From the NCBI GenBank assembly GCA_902806205.1, contig CADCVR010000105.1:1-41010 (forward strand): a stretch of DNA of 41,010 bases. Reading direction: 5' to 3'. The notes under the pieces were generated by a model, which worked only from the letters and a program-made list of their open reading frames with translations, ran no database searches and was not told the origin of the DNA. Each line of letters opens with the position of its first letter. Within the stretch, counting starts at the first letter, position 1. This document shows, piece after piece, positions 25,521 to 38,754 of the stretch. A program made the translations under genes and the position numbers. This DNA comes from an uncultured Solirubrobacteraceae bacterium. Lineage in GTDB: Bacteria; Actinomycetota; Thermoleophilia; Solirubrobacterales; Solirubrobacteraceae.

Positions 25521-25551
25521 GCGGTGCTCCTAGAAGTAATCGACGGACTCC

Positions 25552-26394
25552 CTACCCCTTGACGGCGCCGGCGGTGAGCCCGGCGACGATCCGGCGCTGG
25601 AAGATCAGGACCATGATGATGATGGGGATCGTCACGATCACCGCGGCGGCGGCGATCGATCCGGTGGGCGCCGAGAACTGCGACGCGCCCGTGAACGACG
25701 AGATGGCGGCGGGCACGGTCTGGGCCCGCTCGGTCGACGTCAGCGAGATCGCGAACACGAAGTCGTTCCAGGCGAAGATGAACACGAGGATGGCCGTGGT
25801 GAACACGCCGGGAGCCGCGAGCGGCACGATGATCTTGCGGAAGGCCTGGAAGGGCGTGGCGCCGTCGACCTGGGCGGCCTGCTCGAGCTCCCAGGGAATC
25901 TCCCGGAAGAACGCACTGAGCGTGTAGATGGCCAGCGGCAGGGTGAAGGTCATGTACGGGATGATCAGCCCCTGCCAGGTGTCGAAGAGCCCGAGCTGGC
26001 GCCAGAGGTTGTAGAGCGGGCCGACGACGGAGATGGGTGGGAACATCGCGATCGCCAGCGCGGCGGTGAGGATCACCGTCTTGCCCGGGAAGTTCAGACG
26101 GGCGATGGCGTAGGCCGCCATCGCGGCCAGCGTCACCGCGATCAGCGTCGCGATGATCGCGATGCCGAGCGAGTTGAAGAGCGCCTTGGTGAACACGTCC
26201 CCGCCGCTTCCGGTGAAGATGCCCTCGTAGTTGTCGAGGGAGAACTTCGCCGGGATGAGCCGGCCGTCGGTGACCGTGTCGGCGCTCTTGAGCGACAGGG
26301 ACAGGATCCACAGCACCGGGAACAGCGCGGCGATGACGATCACCGTGTTGACCGCCGTCCACGAGAAGACCTTCTTGCTGGTGCGCTCGGACAT
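25552..26394 (-). CDS. sugB: Sugar ABC transporter permease 2 (MalG/SugB type)
   Basis: A 280-residue inner-membrane permease with six hydrophobic segments. The coupling EAA loop reads [26 protein letters not shown] near 185-210, which contacts the ATPase. It starts two bases after the stop of permease 1 (TAGCGATG). A longer reading into the sugA gene is rejected because of this junction and the MalG-like N-terminus (first segment at about 14-36). Confidence 0.92.
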   Translation of the reverse strand: MSERTSKKVFSWTAVNTVIVIAALFPVLWILSLSLKSADTVTDGRLIPAKFSLDNYEGIFTGSGGDVFTKALFNSLGIAIIATLIAVTLAAMAAYAIARLNFPGKTVILTAALAIAMFPPISVVGPLYNLWRQLGLFDTWQGLIIPYMTFTLPLAIYTLSAFFREIPWELEQAAQVDGATPFQAFRKIIVPLAAPGVFTTAILVFIFAWNDFVFAISLTSTERAQTVPAAISSFTGASQFSAPTGSIAAAAVIVTIPIIIMVLIFQRRIVAGLTAGAVKG

Positions 26395-26396
26395 CG

Positions 26397-27389
26397 CTAC
26401 TCCCCCCGCTGCTGGGCCAGGTTGGTGCCGAGCCCCTTGACGAACATGGCGGCGATCAGCACGACGCACAGGAAGATCAGCACCGAGACCGCCGAGCCCA
26501 AGCCGAGGTTGAGCCGGCTGAGCAGCGTGTTGTAGCCCAGGACCGACACCGTCTCCACGGAGCGGTTGGAGCCGTTGTTCGACAAGACGAAGACGGTGTC
26601 GAAGATCCGGAAGGCGTCCAGGGTGCGGAACAGGAGCGCCACGAGGATCGCGGGCTTCATCAGTGGGATCGTGATCCGCCAGAAGCGCTGCCAGGTCGTC
26701 GCGCCGTCGACCTTGGCCGCCTCGTGCAGCTCGTCGGAGACCAGCGCGAGGCCTGCCAGGAGCAGGAGGGCCATGAACGGCGTCGTCTTCCACACCTCCG
26801 CGAGGATCGCCACGACGTAGGTCGAGAAGGTCGAGGTCTGCGCGAGGGGGTCGGTCTCGGCTCCGAGCAGTCCGACGGAACGCAGGACGCCGGGCATGAA
26901 GCCGCCGTCGGCGTCGGAGAACGCCAGGCGCCAGGCGAACGCGGCCACGACGGTGACGATCCCGTAGGGGATCAGCGCGGACGTACGGATCAGGCCGCGA
27001 CCGAAGATCGCGCGGTGCATCGCCAGCGCGAGCAGCATGCCGAGCACGAGCTCGATCGCCACCGAGATCACCGTCAGCACGACGGTGTGCCACACGTCGG
27101 TCCACCACAGGCTCGAGGACAAGACGGTGACGTAGTTGTCCAGGCCGATGAACTCCGACTGGCCGGGAAAGCGCAGGTCGCTCTTCTGGAGCGACAGCCA
27201 GATCGCGTTGAGGATCGGGTATGCGGTGACCGCGAGCATCACGAGCGCCGCGGGCGCGCACAGCATCCACCCCAGCTTGCGCTCCGCCCGGGCGCGTTCG
27301 GTGAGCGCCTTCTTCTGAGGCTTCTCGACGCGGCCGGGATCGGTCGTCTCCGAGACCGCGGGGGCCACGGTGCTGGCGGGTGTGCTCAC
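26397..27389 (-). CDS. sugA: Sugar ABC transporter permease 1 (MalF/SugA type)
   Basis: A 330-residue permease with a charged cytoplasmic N-terminus of about 38 residues and six membrane segments. The EAA loop is [20 protein letters not shown] followed by PLMKP. The GTG start overlaps the stop of the binding-protein gene (CTGTGAGC). It forms the membrane channel together with permease 2. Confidence 0.92.
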   Translation of the reverse strand: MSTPASTVAPAVSETTDPGRVEKPQKKALTERARAERKLGWMLCAPAALVMLAVTAYPILNAIWLSLQKSDLRFPGQSEFIGLDNYVTVLSSSLWWTDVWHTVVLTVISVAIELVLGMLLALAMHRAIFGRGLIRTSALIPYGIVTVVAAFAWRLAFSDADGGFMPGVLRSVGLLGAETDPLAQTSTFSTYVVAILAEVWKTTPFMALLLLAGLALVSDELHEAAKVDGATTWQRFWRITIPLMKPAILVALLFRTLDAFRIFDTVFVLSNNGSNRSVETVSVLGYNTLLSRLNLGLGSAVSVLIFLCVVLIAAMFVKGLGTNLAQQRGE

Positions 27390-28636
27390 AGGAGTCCCTT
27401 CGAGGTCAGGGCGTCTTGGATCTTCTGCTTGAGCTCGTCGACGGCCGCCTGGCCCTTCACGCGGCCCGGGGGCGAGAGCGTCGTGGCGATCGCGAGCGAC
27501 ACATCGGCATAGGCCGGCGTCTCCGGCCGCACGCCGGCGTCCTCGATCTGCTTGCGGATCAGATCGGCGAAGGGGTAGTCCTTGCGGAACTTCTCGTCCT
27601 CATAGACCTTGGCGATCGTCGGCGGGAGCCCGCCCTCGGCGGCGGCGACCTTCTGGTTCTCCTCGTTGCGCAGGCAGATCGCCGCGTCGAAGGCCTCCTT
27701 CGGGTGCTTGGAGTAGGCACCCACGCCGAAGTTGAAGCCACCGATGGGCGCCTTGACCGGCTTGCCCTCCTCGACGGCGGGGTACGGCGCCCAGCCGATG
27801 TCCCCCTGGAAGTCCTCGCCCACTTCGGCGGCGGACGGGTAGATGAACGGGTAGTTGACCTGGAAGGCGGCGGCGCCGCTCTCGAACGCGATGCGGTTCT
27901 GGTCCTCCTTCTGGGAGGACAGCGACGGGTCGGCGGCCTGGGAGTTGGCCAGGCGGGCGATGACGTCGACCGCCTTGACCGCGGCGGCGGAGTCCAGGCC
28001 GACCTGCTGCGGACTCTCGAGGATCTTCCCTCCGGCCGACTCGACGAGCGCGTTGAACCACACCGTCATGCCCTCGTAGGCGGCGCCCTGGATCTCGATG
28101 CGGCCGGCCTTCGGGAGCTTCTCGGCGGCGTCGATGAGCGCGTCCCACGTCTTGGGCGGCTCTCCCTCGACCAGCGACTTGCGGTACCAGAGCAGCTGCG
28201 TGTTGGAGTTCGCCGGAACCGCGTAGAGCTTGTCCTGGTAGGTGCCCGTGTCGTAGGGCCCGGCGAGGGACTCGGCCTTGACCTGGCGGGCGAGATCGTC
28301 GGGGAAGGGGGCGACCCAGCCCGCCTCGGCGAACTCGGCGGTCCAGACGACGTCCATCGACATGATGTCGATCGAGGAGTCCTTGGCCGCCAGGCGGCGG
28401 ACGAGCGACTGGCGCTGGGTGTCGGCGTCGTTGGCCAGGGGCTGGAAGGCGATCCGGTACCTGCCGCCGGAATCCGCCGTGCACTTCTCGGCCGCGGTAC
28501 GGAACGCACCCGAGGGCTCGTTGTAGGCCCAGAACTGCAGCTCGGCCGGCCCGCCGCCCGCGGTGTCGTCGCTGCCGCAGGCCGAGAGGGCCAGGACGGT
28601 GCTTGCGACGATCGACACGATGATCCTTGTGCGCAC
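27386..28636 (-). CDS. lpqY: Trehalose/maltose-type ABC importer substrate-binding lipoprotein (LpqY-like)
   Basis: A 416-residue family 1 solute-binding lipoprotein. The GTG start gives a signal [20 protein letters not shown] with the lipobox LSAC. Stretches such as [28 protein letters not shown], and GFAPYPAV-like [21 protein letters not shown] closely recall mycobacterial LpqY, the trehalose-recycling receptor. Whether trehalose or another alpha-glucoside is bound cannot be read from sequence. The gene follows a GH13 gene by 30 nt, and its start codon lies in one arm of a perfect hairpin. It is coupled to sugA by a 4-nt overlap. Confidence 0.87.
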   Translation of the reverse strand: MRTRIIVSIVASTVLALSACGSDDTAGGGPAELQFWAYNEPSGAFRTAAEKCTADSGGRYRIAFQPLANDADTQRQSLVRRLAAKDSSIDIMSMDVVWTAEFAEAGWVAPFPDDLARQVKAESLAGPYDTGTYQDKLYAVPANSNTQLLWYRKSLVEGEPPKTWDALIDAAEKLPKAGRIEIQGAAYEGMTVWFNALVESAGGKILESPQQVGLDSAAAVKAVDVIARLANSQAADPSLSSQKEDQNRIAFESGAAAFQVNYPFIYPSAAEVGEDFQGDIGWAPYPAVEEGKPVKAPIGGFNFGVGAYSKHPKEAFDAAICLRNEENQKVAAAEGGLPPTIAKVYEDEKFRKDYPFADLIRKQIEDAGVRPETPAYADVSLAIATTLSPPGRVKGQAAVDELKQKIQDALTSKGLL

Positions 28637-28650
28637 GGCAACGACCGTGC
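28633..28650 (-). promoter_or_regulatory. Hairpin covering the lpqY start codon
   Basis: On the minus strand GCACGG-TCGTTG-CCGTGC is a perfect 6-bp stem with a 6-nt loop, and the second arm contains the GTG start (28634-28636). It could lower lpqY translation relative to the rest of the operon, or be a protein-binding palindrome. No clear -10 box is seen in the gap. Confidence 0.4.
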
Positions 28651-28666
28651 CCGGACATCGCGAGGT

Positions 28667-30103
28667 TCACACCGCTTGGGATATCGAAGCCCCTCCGGCC
28701 GGCAGGAGCGAGTCACTCCGGTTGACGGTGGCAAGCAGGACATCGCCACCCGGGGGCGCCCGGCGCTCCACCCCTGCCGTGTTGACCGCGACGAGATGCT
28801 CCCCCCGGCGGAAGGACAGCACACCGTCATCAGCGGTGAGATCCTCGACGGGTCCGGCGAGCCGGCGACGCAGGGCGATGAGCTCCCGCACGAAGCGGGC
28901 CGGCGAGCCCGGAACCACGCGCTGGCGCTTGGCGGAGCCCTCAGGAGCGTTGACGACCTCGAGCCACGGCGTGCCCGCAGTGAAGTCGTGATGGGGGCCG
29001 AGCTCGGTCCACGGCATGGGGTGGCGGAACGCGTCGCGGCCCGCACGGTCGTACGGCGGCGCCGGCAGGGCGCCGGGCGGCCGCCCCGGACCGTTGCCGA
29101 GCGCGAGCTCGTCGCCCTGGAACAGGAAGACCGGGCCCGGCAGCGCCAGCAGCAGCAGGGCGGCGGCAGCGACGTTCGCGCGGCCGATGCGGTCGGCCAG
29201 CCGCGGGAAGTCGTGGTTGGAGAGCACCCAGGAGGCCTTCCCCGCCGCCAGGCCGGCGGTGATCGCGTCCTTCAAGGCCTCCGCCTCCCAGGCGGCGAAG
29301 AACAGCTCGAAGCAGAAGCTCGCGTCCAGGTGCTCGAGGTAGGGCGCGTGGCGGTCGGCGGGCAGCCCGATCTCCCCCACCAGGAACGCGTCGTCCCCGG
29401 CCCCCGCACGCAGCGCGGCGACGGCCTGCCCCACGCCGGGCCGGTCTGAGGAGAAGCGATGCTCCAGCGCCTCGTGCTCAGGGTGGCCGGCCATGAGGCT
29501 CGGGCCCGTGGCGGGCGGGTCGTCGCGCAGCTCGGGATCCTTCAGCAGCTGCTGAAGCGCATCCAGGCGGAAGCCGGCGACGCCCTTGGCGCGCCAGAAC
29601 GCGAGCACGCCGGCGAGCTCGCGGGCGACCTCGGGATTCCGCCAGTCGAGGTCGGGCTGCTCGGCGTAGAAGGAGTGCAGGTACCAGCCGCGCCCGTGCG
29701 GATCCTGCGACCAGGCCGGCCCGCCGAACGCTCCGCGCCAGTTGTTCGGCGGGCCGTCCTCGGGCGACCACACGTAGAGCTCGGGCCGGTCCCGGAACCA
29801 CGGGTGCTCGATCGACGTGTGGCAGGGCACCACGTCGAGCAGGAGATCGATTCCGCGCCGCTTCGCCGCCGCGGCGAGGCGCTCGACGTCTTCCACGGTG
29901 CCGAAGACCGGATCGACCCCGCGGTAGTCCGCGACGTCGTAGCCCCCGTCGGCCATCGGCGACGGGTTGATCGGCCCGAGCCACAGCGCGTCGACCCCGA
30001 GCCACTGCAGGTGGTCGAGGTGGGAGCACACCCCGGGCACGTCGCCGACCCCGTCGCCGTCGGAGTCGGCGAAGGAGCGCGGATAGATCTGGTAGACGAC
30101 CAC
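28667..30103 (-). CDS. GH13-family alpha-glucosidase-like enzyme
   Basis: A 478-residue (beta/alpha)8 glycosidase of family GH13, cytoplasmic (no signal). The start VVVYQIYPRSFADSDGDGVGDV is typical of oligo-1,6-glucosidase or trehalose-active members. The catalytic nucleophile is Asp181 in GFRLDA, the acid/base Glu244 in LVGEIG, and the transition-state Asp298 in SNHDFPR. Conserved region I reads DVVPCH (residues 90-95) with Cys in place of the usual Asn. Product and substrate are not certain, but placement before an LpqY-like importer suggests cleavage of imported trehalose, maltose or related glucosides. The GTG at 30103 is the first usable start; no ribosome binding site is obvious. Confidence 0.85.
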   Translation of the reverse strand: MVVYQIYPRSFADSDGDGVGDVPGVCSHLDHLQWLGVDALWLGPINPSPMADGGYDVADYRGVDPVFGTVEDVERLAAAAKRRGIDLLLDVVPCHTSIEHPWFRDRPELYVWSPEDGPPNNWRGAFGGPAWSQDPHGRGWYLHSFYAEQPDLDWRNPEVARELAGVLAFWRAKGVAGFRLDALQQLLKDPELRDDPPATGPSLMAGHPEHEALEHRFSSDRPGVGQAVAALRAGAGDDAFLVGEIGLPADRHAPYLEHLDASFCFELFFAAWEAEALKDAITAGLAAGKASWVLSNHDFPRLADRIGRANVAAAALLLLALPGPVFLFQGDELALGNGPGRPPGALPAPPYDRAGRDAFRHPMPWTELGPHHDFTAGTPWLEVVNAPEGSAKRQRVVPGSPARFVRELIALRRRLAGPVEDLTADDGVLSFRRGEHLVAVNTAGVERRAPPGGDVLLATVNRSDSLLPAGGASISQAV

Positions 30104-30145
30104 TCGAGCAGGATCGGCGGATCTCTGAGCCCGGGCGCGGTGCGG

Positions 30146-30484
30146 TCAGGCCCGGATGATGCCGGCGATGACCGTCCGGCCGCTCGTGCTCTCCCAGACG
30201 TCGCTCCACGGGCCGTTGCCGCCCTTGGTCCAGTCGTAGTACTCATAGCCCTTCAGCGGCTTGAGGGGAGGCCGCGACATGACAAAGCGCGCCCGGGCGC
30301 AGGACAGGCTCTTGCCCCTGGTGATGTACACCCGGATCGTGAAGCCGAAACGCTGGACGCTCGAGCACTTCTTCGCGCCCGCGGTCGAGTTCGGCAGCTT
30401 GGGGGCGGCCTGCGCCGCCGCCGGCGCGAGGACGGCCGGCGAGGTGACTGCGAGCGTGACGGCGACGAGCCGGGAGAGGACCAT
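30146..30484 (-). CDS. Small secreted protein of unknown function
   Basis: 112 residues with a signal peptide VLSRLVAVTLAVTSPAVLAP ending near AAAQAA. The mature part has two Cys (KKCSSVQRFGFTIRVYITRG and SLSCARARFVMS) that may form a disulfide, and a C-terminal WSDVWESTSGRTVIAGI segment. I recognise no family. A TAGAAC box 8 nt before the ATG at 30484 supports that start over an upstream one. It lies between serA and the glycosidase on the same strand and appears to be its own unit. Confidence 0.7.
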   Translation of the reverse strand: MVLSRLVAVTLAVTSPAVLAPAAAQAAPKLPNSTAGAKKCSSVQRFGFTIRVYITRGKSLSCARARFVMSRPPLKPLKGYEYYDWTKGGNGPWSDVWESTSGRTVIAGIIRA

Positions 30485-30492
30485 GGGCCGAA

Positions 30493-30498
30493 GTTCTA
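30493..30498 (-). promoter_or_regulatory. Weak -10-like box of the small secreted protein gene (TAGAAC)
   Basis: TAGAAC on the minus strand, 8 nt before the ATG. It lacks the final T of TANNNT and is the weakest of the series. Confidence 0.3.
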
Positions 30499-30528
30499 CC
30501 CGCCCGCGTGGCTGCCCAGACGCGGTGC

Positions 30529-34375
<3,847 letters not shown>

Positions 34376-34384
34376 GAGGGGCCG

Positions 34385-34390
34385 ATCCTA
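34385..34390 (-). promoter_or_regulatory. -10-like box of ilvC (TAGGAT, 9 nt before ATG)
   Basis: TAGGAT on the minus strand in the 43-nt gap after the methyltransferase gene. No leader peptide fits, so ilvC control here differs from leuA. Confidence 0.45.
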
Positions 34391-34418
34391 CGGTCGCGGA
34401 GCGGCGGGTGCCCTGCCG

Positions 34419-35282
34419 TCAGGCGGTCGCGGAGATCACGAGCGTCCGTGCGGGGATTCGCAGCGTGCCGTCGGGCTGCACGTACTGCTCCAGGTCGGCG
34501 TCGACCGCGTCCCGCAGCCGGTAGTGCTCCGCGGGGCTGAGCTTCGCCACGAGCCCCTTCAAGGCGAGCGAGCAGTCGAGCTGCTGGGCCCACCACGCGT
34601 CGGCGTCGGCCGCGGTGAATGCGAAGTCGAGCGGCTCGATGAGGATGTCGTCGGTCCAGCCCGCGCCGTAGAGCAGCTCCCGCACGAGGTCGCGATCCCC
34701 GAGCGCGAAGGGCCCCGGCGTGTGCGGGGGGCTGGGCTCCTCGAAGCCGAGGTCGACGATCCGGCGGCCCATCGACCAGGGGTTTCTCGCGACGGCGTCC
34801 CACACGGCGAAGGCCACCCTCCCGCCCGGCTTGAGCACCCGGCGCGTCTCGCGCAGCGCGGTCTCCGGGTCGGGCACGAGCATGTAGCCCCAGCGACAGA
34901 GCACCGCGTCCACGGTCGCGGCCTCCATGTCGATCCACTCGACCTCCATCGGGCGGGCCTCGACGATCTCGGTGAGCCCGAGCTCCTCGGCGCGCGCCCG
35001 CGCCACCTCCACCATCGCGGTCGCTCCGTCGGTGGAGATCAGCTTGCCGCCCGGCCGCAGGCGCTCGGCGGCGAGCAGGCCCGTGTCTCCCGGCCCCGCC
35101 GCGAGCTCGAGCACCGTCTGCCCGGGCTGCGGCCCGATCGCCTCGACGAGCCACCGGGACACGGGCGCCGCCGCGCGCTGGAAGGCCTCGCGCGCCGCGG
35201 CCCACCCTCCGGCGGCCTCCTCCCAGCGCCCGCGGCTGGAGGCACGGAACGCGTCGGGATCCTCGACGGCCTGAAAGCCCAT
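34419..35282 (-). CDS. Class I SAM-dependent methyltransferase
   Basis: 287 residues with SAM-binding motif I VLELAAGPGDTG near 52-63, the acidic end of strand 2 in ISTDGATAMVEVAR, and the post-motif RRVLKPGGRVAFAVWD. This fits the UbiE/Methyltransf_11 group acting on small molecules. The substrate is unknown. The ATG overlaps the stop of the small upstream gene by one base (TGATG), so the two are coupled. The men cluster upstream is a separate unit and contains no menG; this enzyme is not an obvious MenG, so that role is only a possibility. Confidence 0.83.
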   Translation of the reverse strand: MGFQAVEDPDAFRASSRGRWEEAAGGWAAAREAFQRAAAPVSRWLVEAIGPQPGQTVLELAAGPGDTGLLAAERLRPGGKLISTDGATAMVEVARARAEELGLTEIVEARPMEVEWIDMEAATVDAVLCRWGYMLVPDPETALRETRRVLKPGGRVAFAVWDAVARNPWSMGRRIVDLGFEEPSPPHTPGPFALGDRDLVRELLYGAGWTDDILIEPLDFAFTAADADAWWAQQLDCSLALKGLVAKLSPAEHYRLRDAVDADLEQYVQPDGTLRIPARTLVISATA

Positions 35283-35638
35283 CACCGCAGCCTGGACGCG
35301 GACGTCGCCGGAGCTGACGTGACGCCGTTGACGTCGGTCGCGCGCGCGCTGAGCACGTAGGAGCCGAGGCGGTAGGCGATGTCCTTGCGCAGCCGGAAGG
35401 CGCACTTCCCGTCCTCGATCGCGACGGTGAAGAAGATCGGCTTGGGGCACGGGCGCCCTGCCCCCCTGGCGGTGACGATCTTCGTCGCCCGGCCGGGCCT
35501 GGCCCGGCTGCGGGTGAGCGACACGCGACGCAAGGAGAGCTCGACGCGCCGCACGCCCGCCACCGCGGAGGCCGCGGCCGGGAAGCGGCGGGCGGCGAGG
35601 ATGGTGCTGCCCGTCAGGGACGTTCGGCGTCCGTGCAT
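35282..35638 (-). CDS. Small beta-rich protein resembling the tail of Ig-like secreted proteins
   Basis: 118 residues with no recognised enzyme motif. The segments VRRVELSLRRVSLTR, CPKPIFFTVAIEDGKCAFRL and LGSYVLSARATDVNGVTS resemble the C-terminal Ig-like repeat common in secreted proteins of this bacterial group. Two Cys may pair. No clear signal peptide is present at MHGRRTSLTGST. A TACGAT box exactly 6 nt before the ATG supports this start and a leaderless mRNA. It overlaps the methyltransferase start by one base. It may be a remnant of a longer gene. Confidence 0.6.
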   Translation of the reverse strand: MHGRRTSLTGSTILAARRFPAAASAVAGVRRVELSLRRVSLTRSRARPGRATKIVTARGAGRPCPKPIFFTVAIEDGKCAFRLRKDIAYRLGSYVLSARATDVNGVTSAPATSASRLR

Positions 35639-35644
35639 GACCCG

Positions 35645-35650
35645 ATCGTA
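35645..35650 (-). promoter_or_regulatory. -10-like box of the small beta-rich protein gene (TACGAT, 6 nt before ATG)
   Basis: TACGAT followed by CGGGTC and the ATG on the minus strand; it predicts a leaderless transcript that also covers the methyltransferase. Confidence 0.45.
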
Positions 35651-35690
35651 GTCCGCTGCGCCAGGCTCGGCGACGGGTGGATTCGTCGGG

Positions 35691-36959
35691 TCAGAGCGCA
35701 CGACGCAGGAGCTTTCCCGAGCGCGTGCGCGGAAGCGCGTCCGCGAACGCCACCTGCTTGGGGACCTTGAAGGCGGCCAGCCGGGCGGCGCAGTGGCGGC
35801 GCAACTCGTCCTCGGTCGCCGCGGCACCGGGCCGCAGGACGACGGTGGCCATCACGGCCTCGCCCCAGGTCGCGTGGGTGCGGCCGTGGACGGCGGCCTC
35901 GGCGACGGCGAGATGCGCGGCGAGGACCGCTTCGACCTCCGCCGGGGCGACGTTCTCGCCGCCCGTCACGATCGTGTCGGCCTTGCGCCCGGTGACGGTG
36001 AGGCGGCCGGCGGGGTCGAGGCGCCCGAGGTCTCCGGTGGCCAGCTCGCCGCCGCCGACGACGGTCGGGCCGCTCGCGAGGATCTCGCCGTCGGCGGCGA
36101 TCCGCACGCGCGTGCAGAAGAGCGGCGGGCCCGCGTCAGGCGCCGGGTCACCCGGCGCCTGCGCCGTCACCTGCGAGCAGGCCTCGGTCAACCCGTACGT
36201 CTGGGCGACGGGCACACCGGCGCTCCGGGCCCGCCGCAGCAGCTCGGGCGGGGCGGGCGCCCCGCCGAGCAGGGCGCAGCGCAGCGCCCCGGGCGCTCGG
36301 AGGCCCGCGTCGAGCAGCCGCTGAAGCGTCGTCGGGACCAACGAGACCAGCGTCACCCCGTCGGCGGCGAGCGCCGCGAGCGCCCGGTCGGCGTCGAAGC
36401 GGGGGTGCACGAGCGCGTGGGTCGCGGAGATCGCGGAACGCACGACGATCGACAGGCCGCCGACGTGGGAGAGCGGGAGGGTGCACAGCCACGAGTCGTG
36501 TGGCTCGACGCCGAGCGCCGCCGCCGAGCCGAGCGCGCTCCACAGCAGGTTGCCGAAGGTCAGCGTGACCAGCTTGGGCGTCCCGCTCGTGCCGCTGGTC
36601 TGCAGCACGAGGGCCGGGGCGTCGAGGTCGTGGGTCGCCGCGAGCGCCCCTGGGCCGGCGGAAGCGCGCTCGAGGCACTCGACGACATGGTCGGCCGGCG
36701 GGCGCTCGGGCGGGGTCAGGCGCAGGTCGTGCGGGACGACGACGGCACCGAGCAGCCAGGTGGCGTGCAACGCGACGACGAAGTCGGGGCCGGCCGCCAT
36801 CGCCAGCGCGACGCGGTCGCCGGGACCCACGCCGCGGGCCGCCAGCGCCGCGGAGCTCTCGCGCGCCGCGCGGAGCAGCTCGGCGTAGGACAGTCCGTTG
36901 ACGGCGGCACGCTCCGGGTGTGCGCGCGCCGCGCGGGGCAGCCAGGCGTCGACGAGCAT
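35691..36959 (-). CDS. menE: o-Succinylbenzoate-CoA ligase
   Basis: ANL-superfamily acyl-CoA ligase, 422 residues, predicted to activate o-succinylbenzoate in menaquinone synthesis. Motifs are [16 protein letters not shown] (P-loop), [17 protein letters not shown], the hinge [14 protein letters not shown], and the catalytic Lys in [11 protein letters not shown] at the C-terminus. MenE is favoured over other ANL ligases because it is divergent from menB and near menA, menC, menH and menD. A TACGTT box lies 10 nt before the ATG. Confidence 0.9.
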   Translation of the reverse strand: MLVDAWLPRAARAHPERAAVNGLSYAELLRAARESSAALAARGVGPGDRVALAMAAGPDFVVALHATWLLGAVVVPHDLRLTPPERPPADHVVECLERASAGPGALAATHDLDAPALVLQTSGTSGTPKLVTLTFGNLLWSALGSAAALGVEPHDSWLCTLPLSHVGGLSIVVRSAISATHALVHPRFDADRALAALAADGVTLVSLVPTTLQRLLDAGLRAPGALRCALLGGAPAPPELLRRARSAGVPVAQTYGLTEACSQVTAQAPGDPAPDAGPPLFCTRVRIAADGEILASGPTVVGGGELATGDLGRLDPAGRLTVTGRKADTIVTGGENVAPAEVEAVLAAHLAVAEAAVHGRTHATWGEAVMATVVLRPGAAATEDELRRHCAARLAAFKVPKQVAFADALPRTRSGKLLRRAL

Positions 36960-36969
36960 CGTGGCGTTC

Positions 36970-36975
36970 AACGTA
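36970..36975 (-). promoter_or_regulatory. -10-like box of menE (TACGTT, 10 nt before ATG)
   Basis: TACGTT on the minus strand in the 54-bp menE-menB divergent region. A short inverted repeat GGCCC-AC-GGGCC at 36982-36993 sits between this box and the menB box and could bind a common regulator. Confidence 0.4.
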
Positions 36976-37000
36976 GCGCCGGGCCCACGGGCCGCCGAAG

Positions 37001-37006
37001 TAGCCT
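37001..37006 (+). promoter_or_regulatory. -10-like box of menB (TAGCCT, 7 nt before ATG)
   Basis: TAGCCT followed by CAGGCCC and the ATG at 37014. Same hexamer as before leuB and the leuA leader; no Shine-Dalgarno sequence is present. Confidence 0.5.
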
Positions 37007-37013
37007 CAGGCCC

Positions 37014-37853
37014 ATGCCCGTGACCTGGAGCGCCGCCGGCGGCGACGCCTACGAGGACATCCGCTACGAGACCTCGGACCCGCCCGGCTCCGGGATCGCG
37101 AAGATCACGATCGACCGCCCGGAGGTCCGCAACGCGTTTCGCCCGCAGACGCTCGTCGAGCTCTCCGACGCCTTCGAGCGTGCCCGCGAGGACCCCGCGG
37201 TCGGCGTGATCGTCTTCACGGGAGCGGGCGACAAGGCGTTCTGCTCCGGCGGCGACCAGCGCGTCCGCGGGAACACGGGCTACATGGCCGAAGGCGCGCA
37301 GACGGGCCGCTTCCACGTCACCGACTTCCAGGTGCAGATCCGGCGGCTGCCCAAGCCGGTGGTGGCGATGGTCGCGGGGTACGCCATCGGCGGCGGCCAC
37401 GTGCTGCACCTGGTCTGCGACCTGACGATCGCCGCCGACAACGCGCGCTTCGGGCAGACCGGGCCGCGGGTCGGCTCGTGGGACGGGGGCTTCGGGGCCT
37501 CGCTCCTGCGCGACCTCGTCGGCCCGAAGAAGGCGAAGGAGATGTGGCTGCTGTGCCGCCAGTACGACGCCTCCGAAGCGCTCGCGATGGGCCTGGTCAA
37601 CACGGTCGTCCCGCTCGAGCGCCTCGAGGAGGAGACGGTCGCCTGGTGTCAGGAGATGCTCGCCCTCTCCCCCTTCGCCCTGCGCCTGGTGAAGTCGAGC
37701 TTCCACGCGCACGAGGACGGCTACGCGGGCATCCAGCAGCTCGCGCACGACACGAACCTCCTCTTCTACGGCTCCGAAGAGGCGCAGGAGGGCCGCGACG
37801 CCTACAGGGAGAAGCGCGTACCCGACTTCTCCCGCTTCCCGCGGCGCGCCTGA
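37014..37853 (+). CDS. menB: 1,4-dihydroxy-2-naphthoyl-CoA synthase
   Basis: Crotonase-fold enzyme closing the naphthoquinone ring from succinylbenzoyl-CoA. The 279-residue product carries [11 protein letters not shown] near 81-91, typical of MenB rather than general enoyl-CoA hydratases. The oxyanion-hole region is [22 protein letters not shown], followed by [19 protein letters not shown] and the C-terminal [19 protein letters not shown]. It is first in menB-menA-menC and is coupled to menA by TGATG. Confidence 0.95.
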   Translation: MPVTWSAAGGDAYEDIRYETSDPPGSGIAKITIDRPEVRNAFRPQTLVELSDAFERAREDPAVGVIVFTGAGDKAFCSGGDQRVRGNTGYMAEGAQTGRFHVTDFQVQIRRLPKPVVAMVAGYAIGGGHVLHLVCDLTIAADNARFGQTGPRVGSWDGGFGASLLRDLVGPKKAKEMWLLCRQYDASEALAMGLVNTVVPLERLEEETVAWCQEMLALSPFALRLVKSSFHAHEDGYAGIQQLAHDTNLLFYGSEEAQEGRDAYREKRVPDFSRFPRRA

Positions 37854-38752
37854 TGGCCCGGGCGACGGGCTCGGCGTCGTGGAGGATCTGGCTCATGGCC
37901 AGCCGCGTGCGGACGCTGCCCGCGGCGGTCGCGCCCGTGCTCGTGGGGACCGCGCTGGCCGCGACGTCCGGCACCTTCCGGGTCGGCGTGTTCGTCGCGG
38001 CGCTGCTCGGCGCGCTGTTCATCCAGGTCGGCACGAACCTCTCCAACGACTACTCCGACGCCCGGCGCGGAGCGGACACGGAGGACCGCCTCGGGCCCGT
38101 CCGGGTCACCGCGGGCGGGCTCGTGCCGCCGAAGCAGGTGCTGCGGGCGACCTACGTCTCCTTCAGCCTGGCGGTCGTCTGCGGGATCTACCTCGTGGCG
38201 ATGAGCGGCGTCGAACTGCTCGTCATCGGCGTGCTCTCGATCCTCGCCGGTGTGCTGTACACGGGCGGTCCGCGGCCCTACGGCTACGAGGGGCTCGGCG
38301 AGGTCTTCGTCTTTCTCTTCTTCGGGGTCGCCGCCGTCGCGGGCTCGACGTTCGCCCAGCTCGAGACGTTCCCCGCGGAGGCCTTCGTCCTGGCGGTGCC
38401 CGTCGGCCTGCTCGCCGCAGCGATCCTGGTCGTCAACAACGTCCGCGACCTCGACACGGACCGGCGCGTCGCCAAGCGGACGCTTGCCGTGCGCCTCGGG
38501 CGATCGCGGACCCGGACGATGTTCGCGGTGATGGTCTACGGCGCCTTTCTCACCGCGCCGCTGGCGATCTTCGCCCGCCCGCTCGAGCTGTGGCTCTTCC
38601 TGCCCTGGCTCACCCTGCCGCTGGCCGCGAAGCTCGTGCGCACGGTGCGCAATCACTCCGACGGGCCGACGCTCAACGCCGCGCTGGCGCGCTCGGGCCA
38701 GTTGCAGCTCGTCTTCTGCGTGCTCCTTGCCGCCGGCATCCTGGCCTCCTGA
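37853..38752 (+). CDS. menA: 1,4-dihydroxy-2-naphthoate polyprenyltransferase
   Basis: UbiA-superfamily integral membrane prenyltransferase that attaches the isoprenoid tail. The 299 residues hold about eight to nine membrane segments and the two Asp-rich diphosphate/Mg sites [14 protein letters not shown] near 63-76 and [11 protein letters not shown] near 196-206. The ATG overlaps the menB stop by one base, and menC follows after two bases. Confidence 0.94.
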   Translation: MARATGSASWRIWLMASRVRTLPAAVAPVLVGTALAATSGTFRVGVFVAALLGALFIQVGTNLSNDYSDARRGADTEDRLGPVRVTAGGLVPPKQVLRATYVSFSLAVVCGIYLVAMSGVELLVIGVLSILAGVLYTGGPRPYGYEGLGEVFVFLFFGVAAVAGSTFAQLETFPAEAFVLAVPVGLLAAAILVVNNVRDLDTDRRVAKRTLAVRLGRSRTRTMFAVMVYGAFLTAPLAIFARPLELWLFLPWLTLPLAAKLVRTVRNHSDGPTLNAALARSGQLQLVFCVLLAAGILAS

Positions 38753-38754
38753 CG

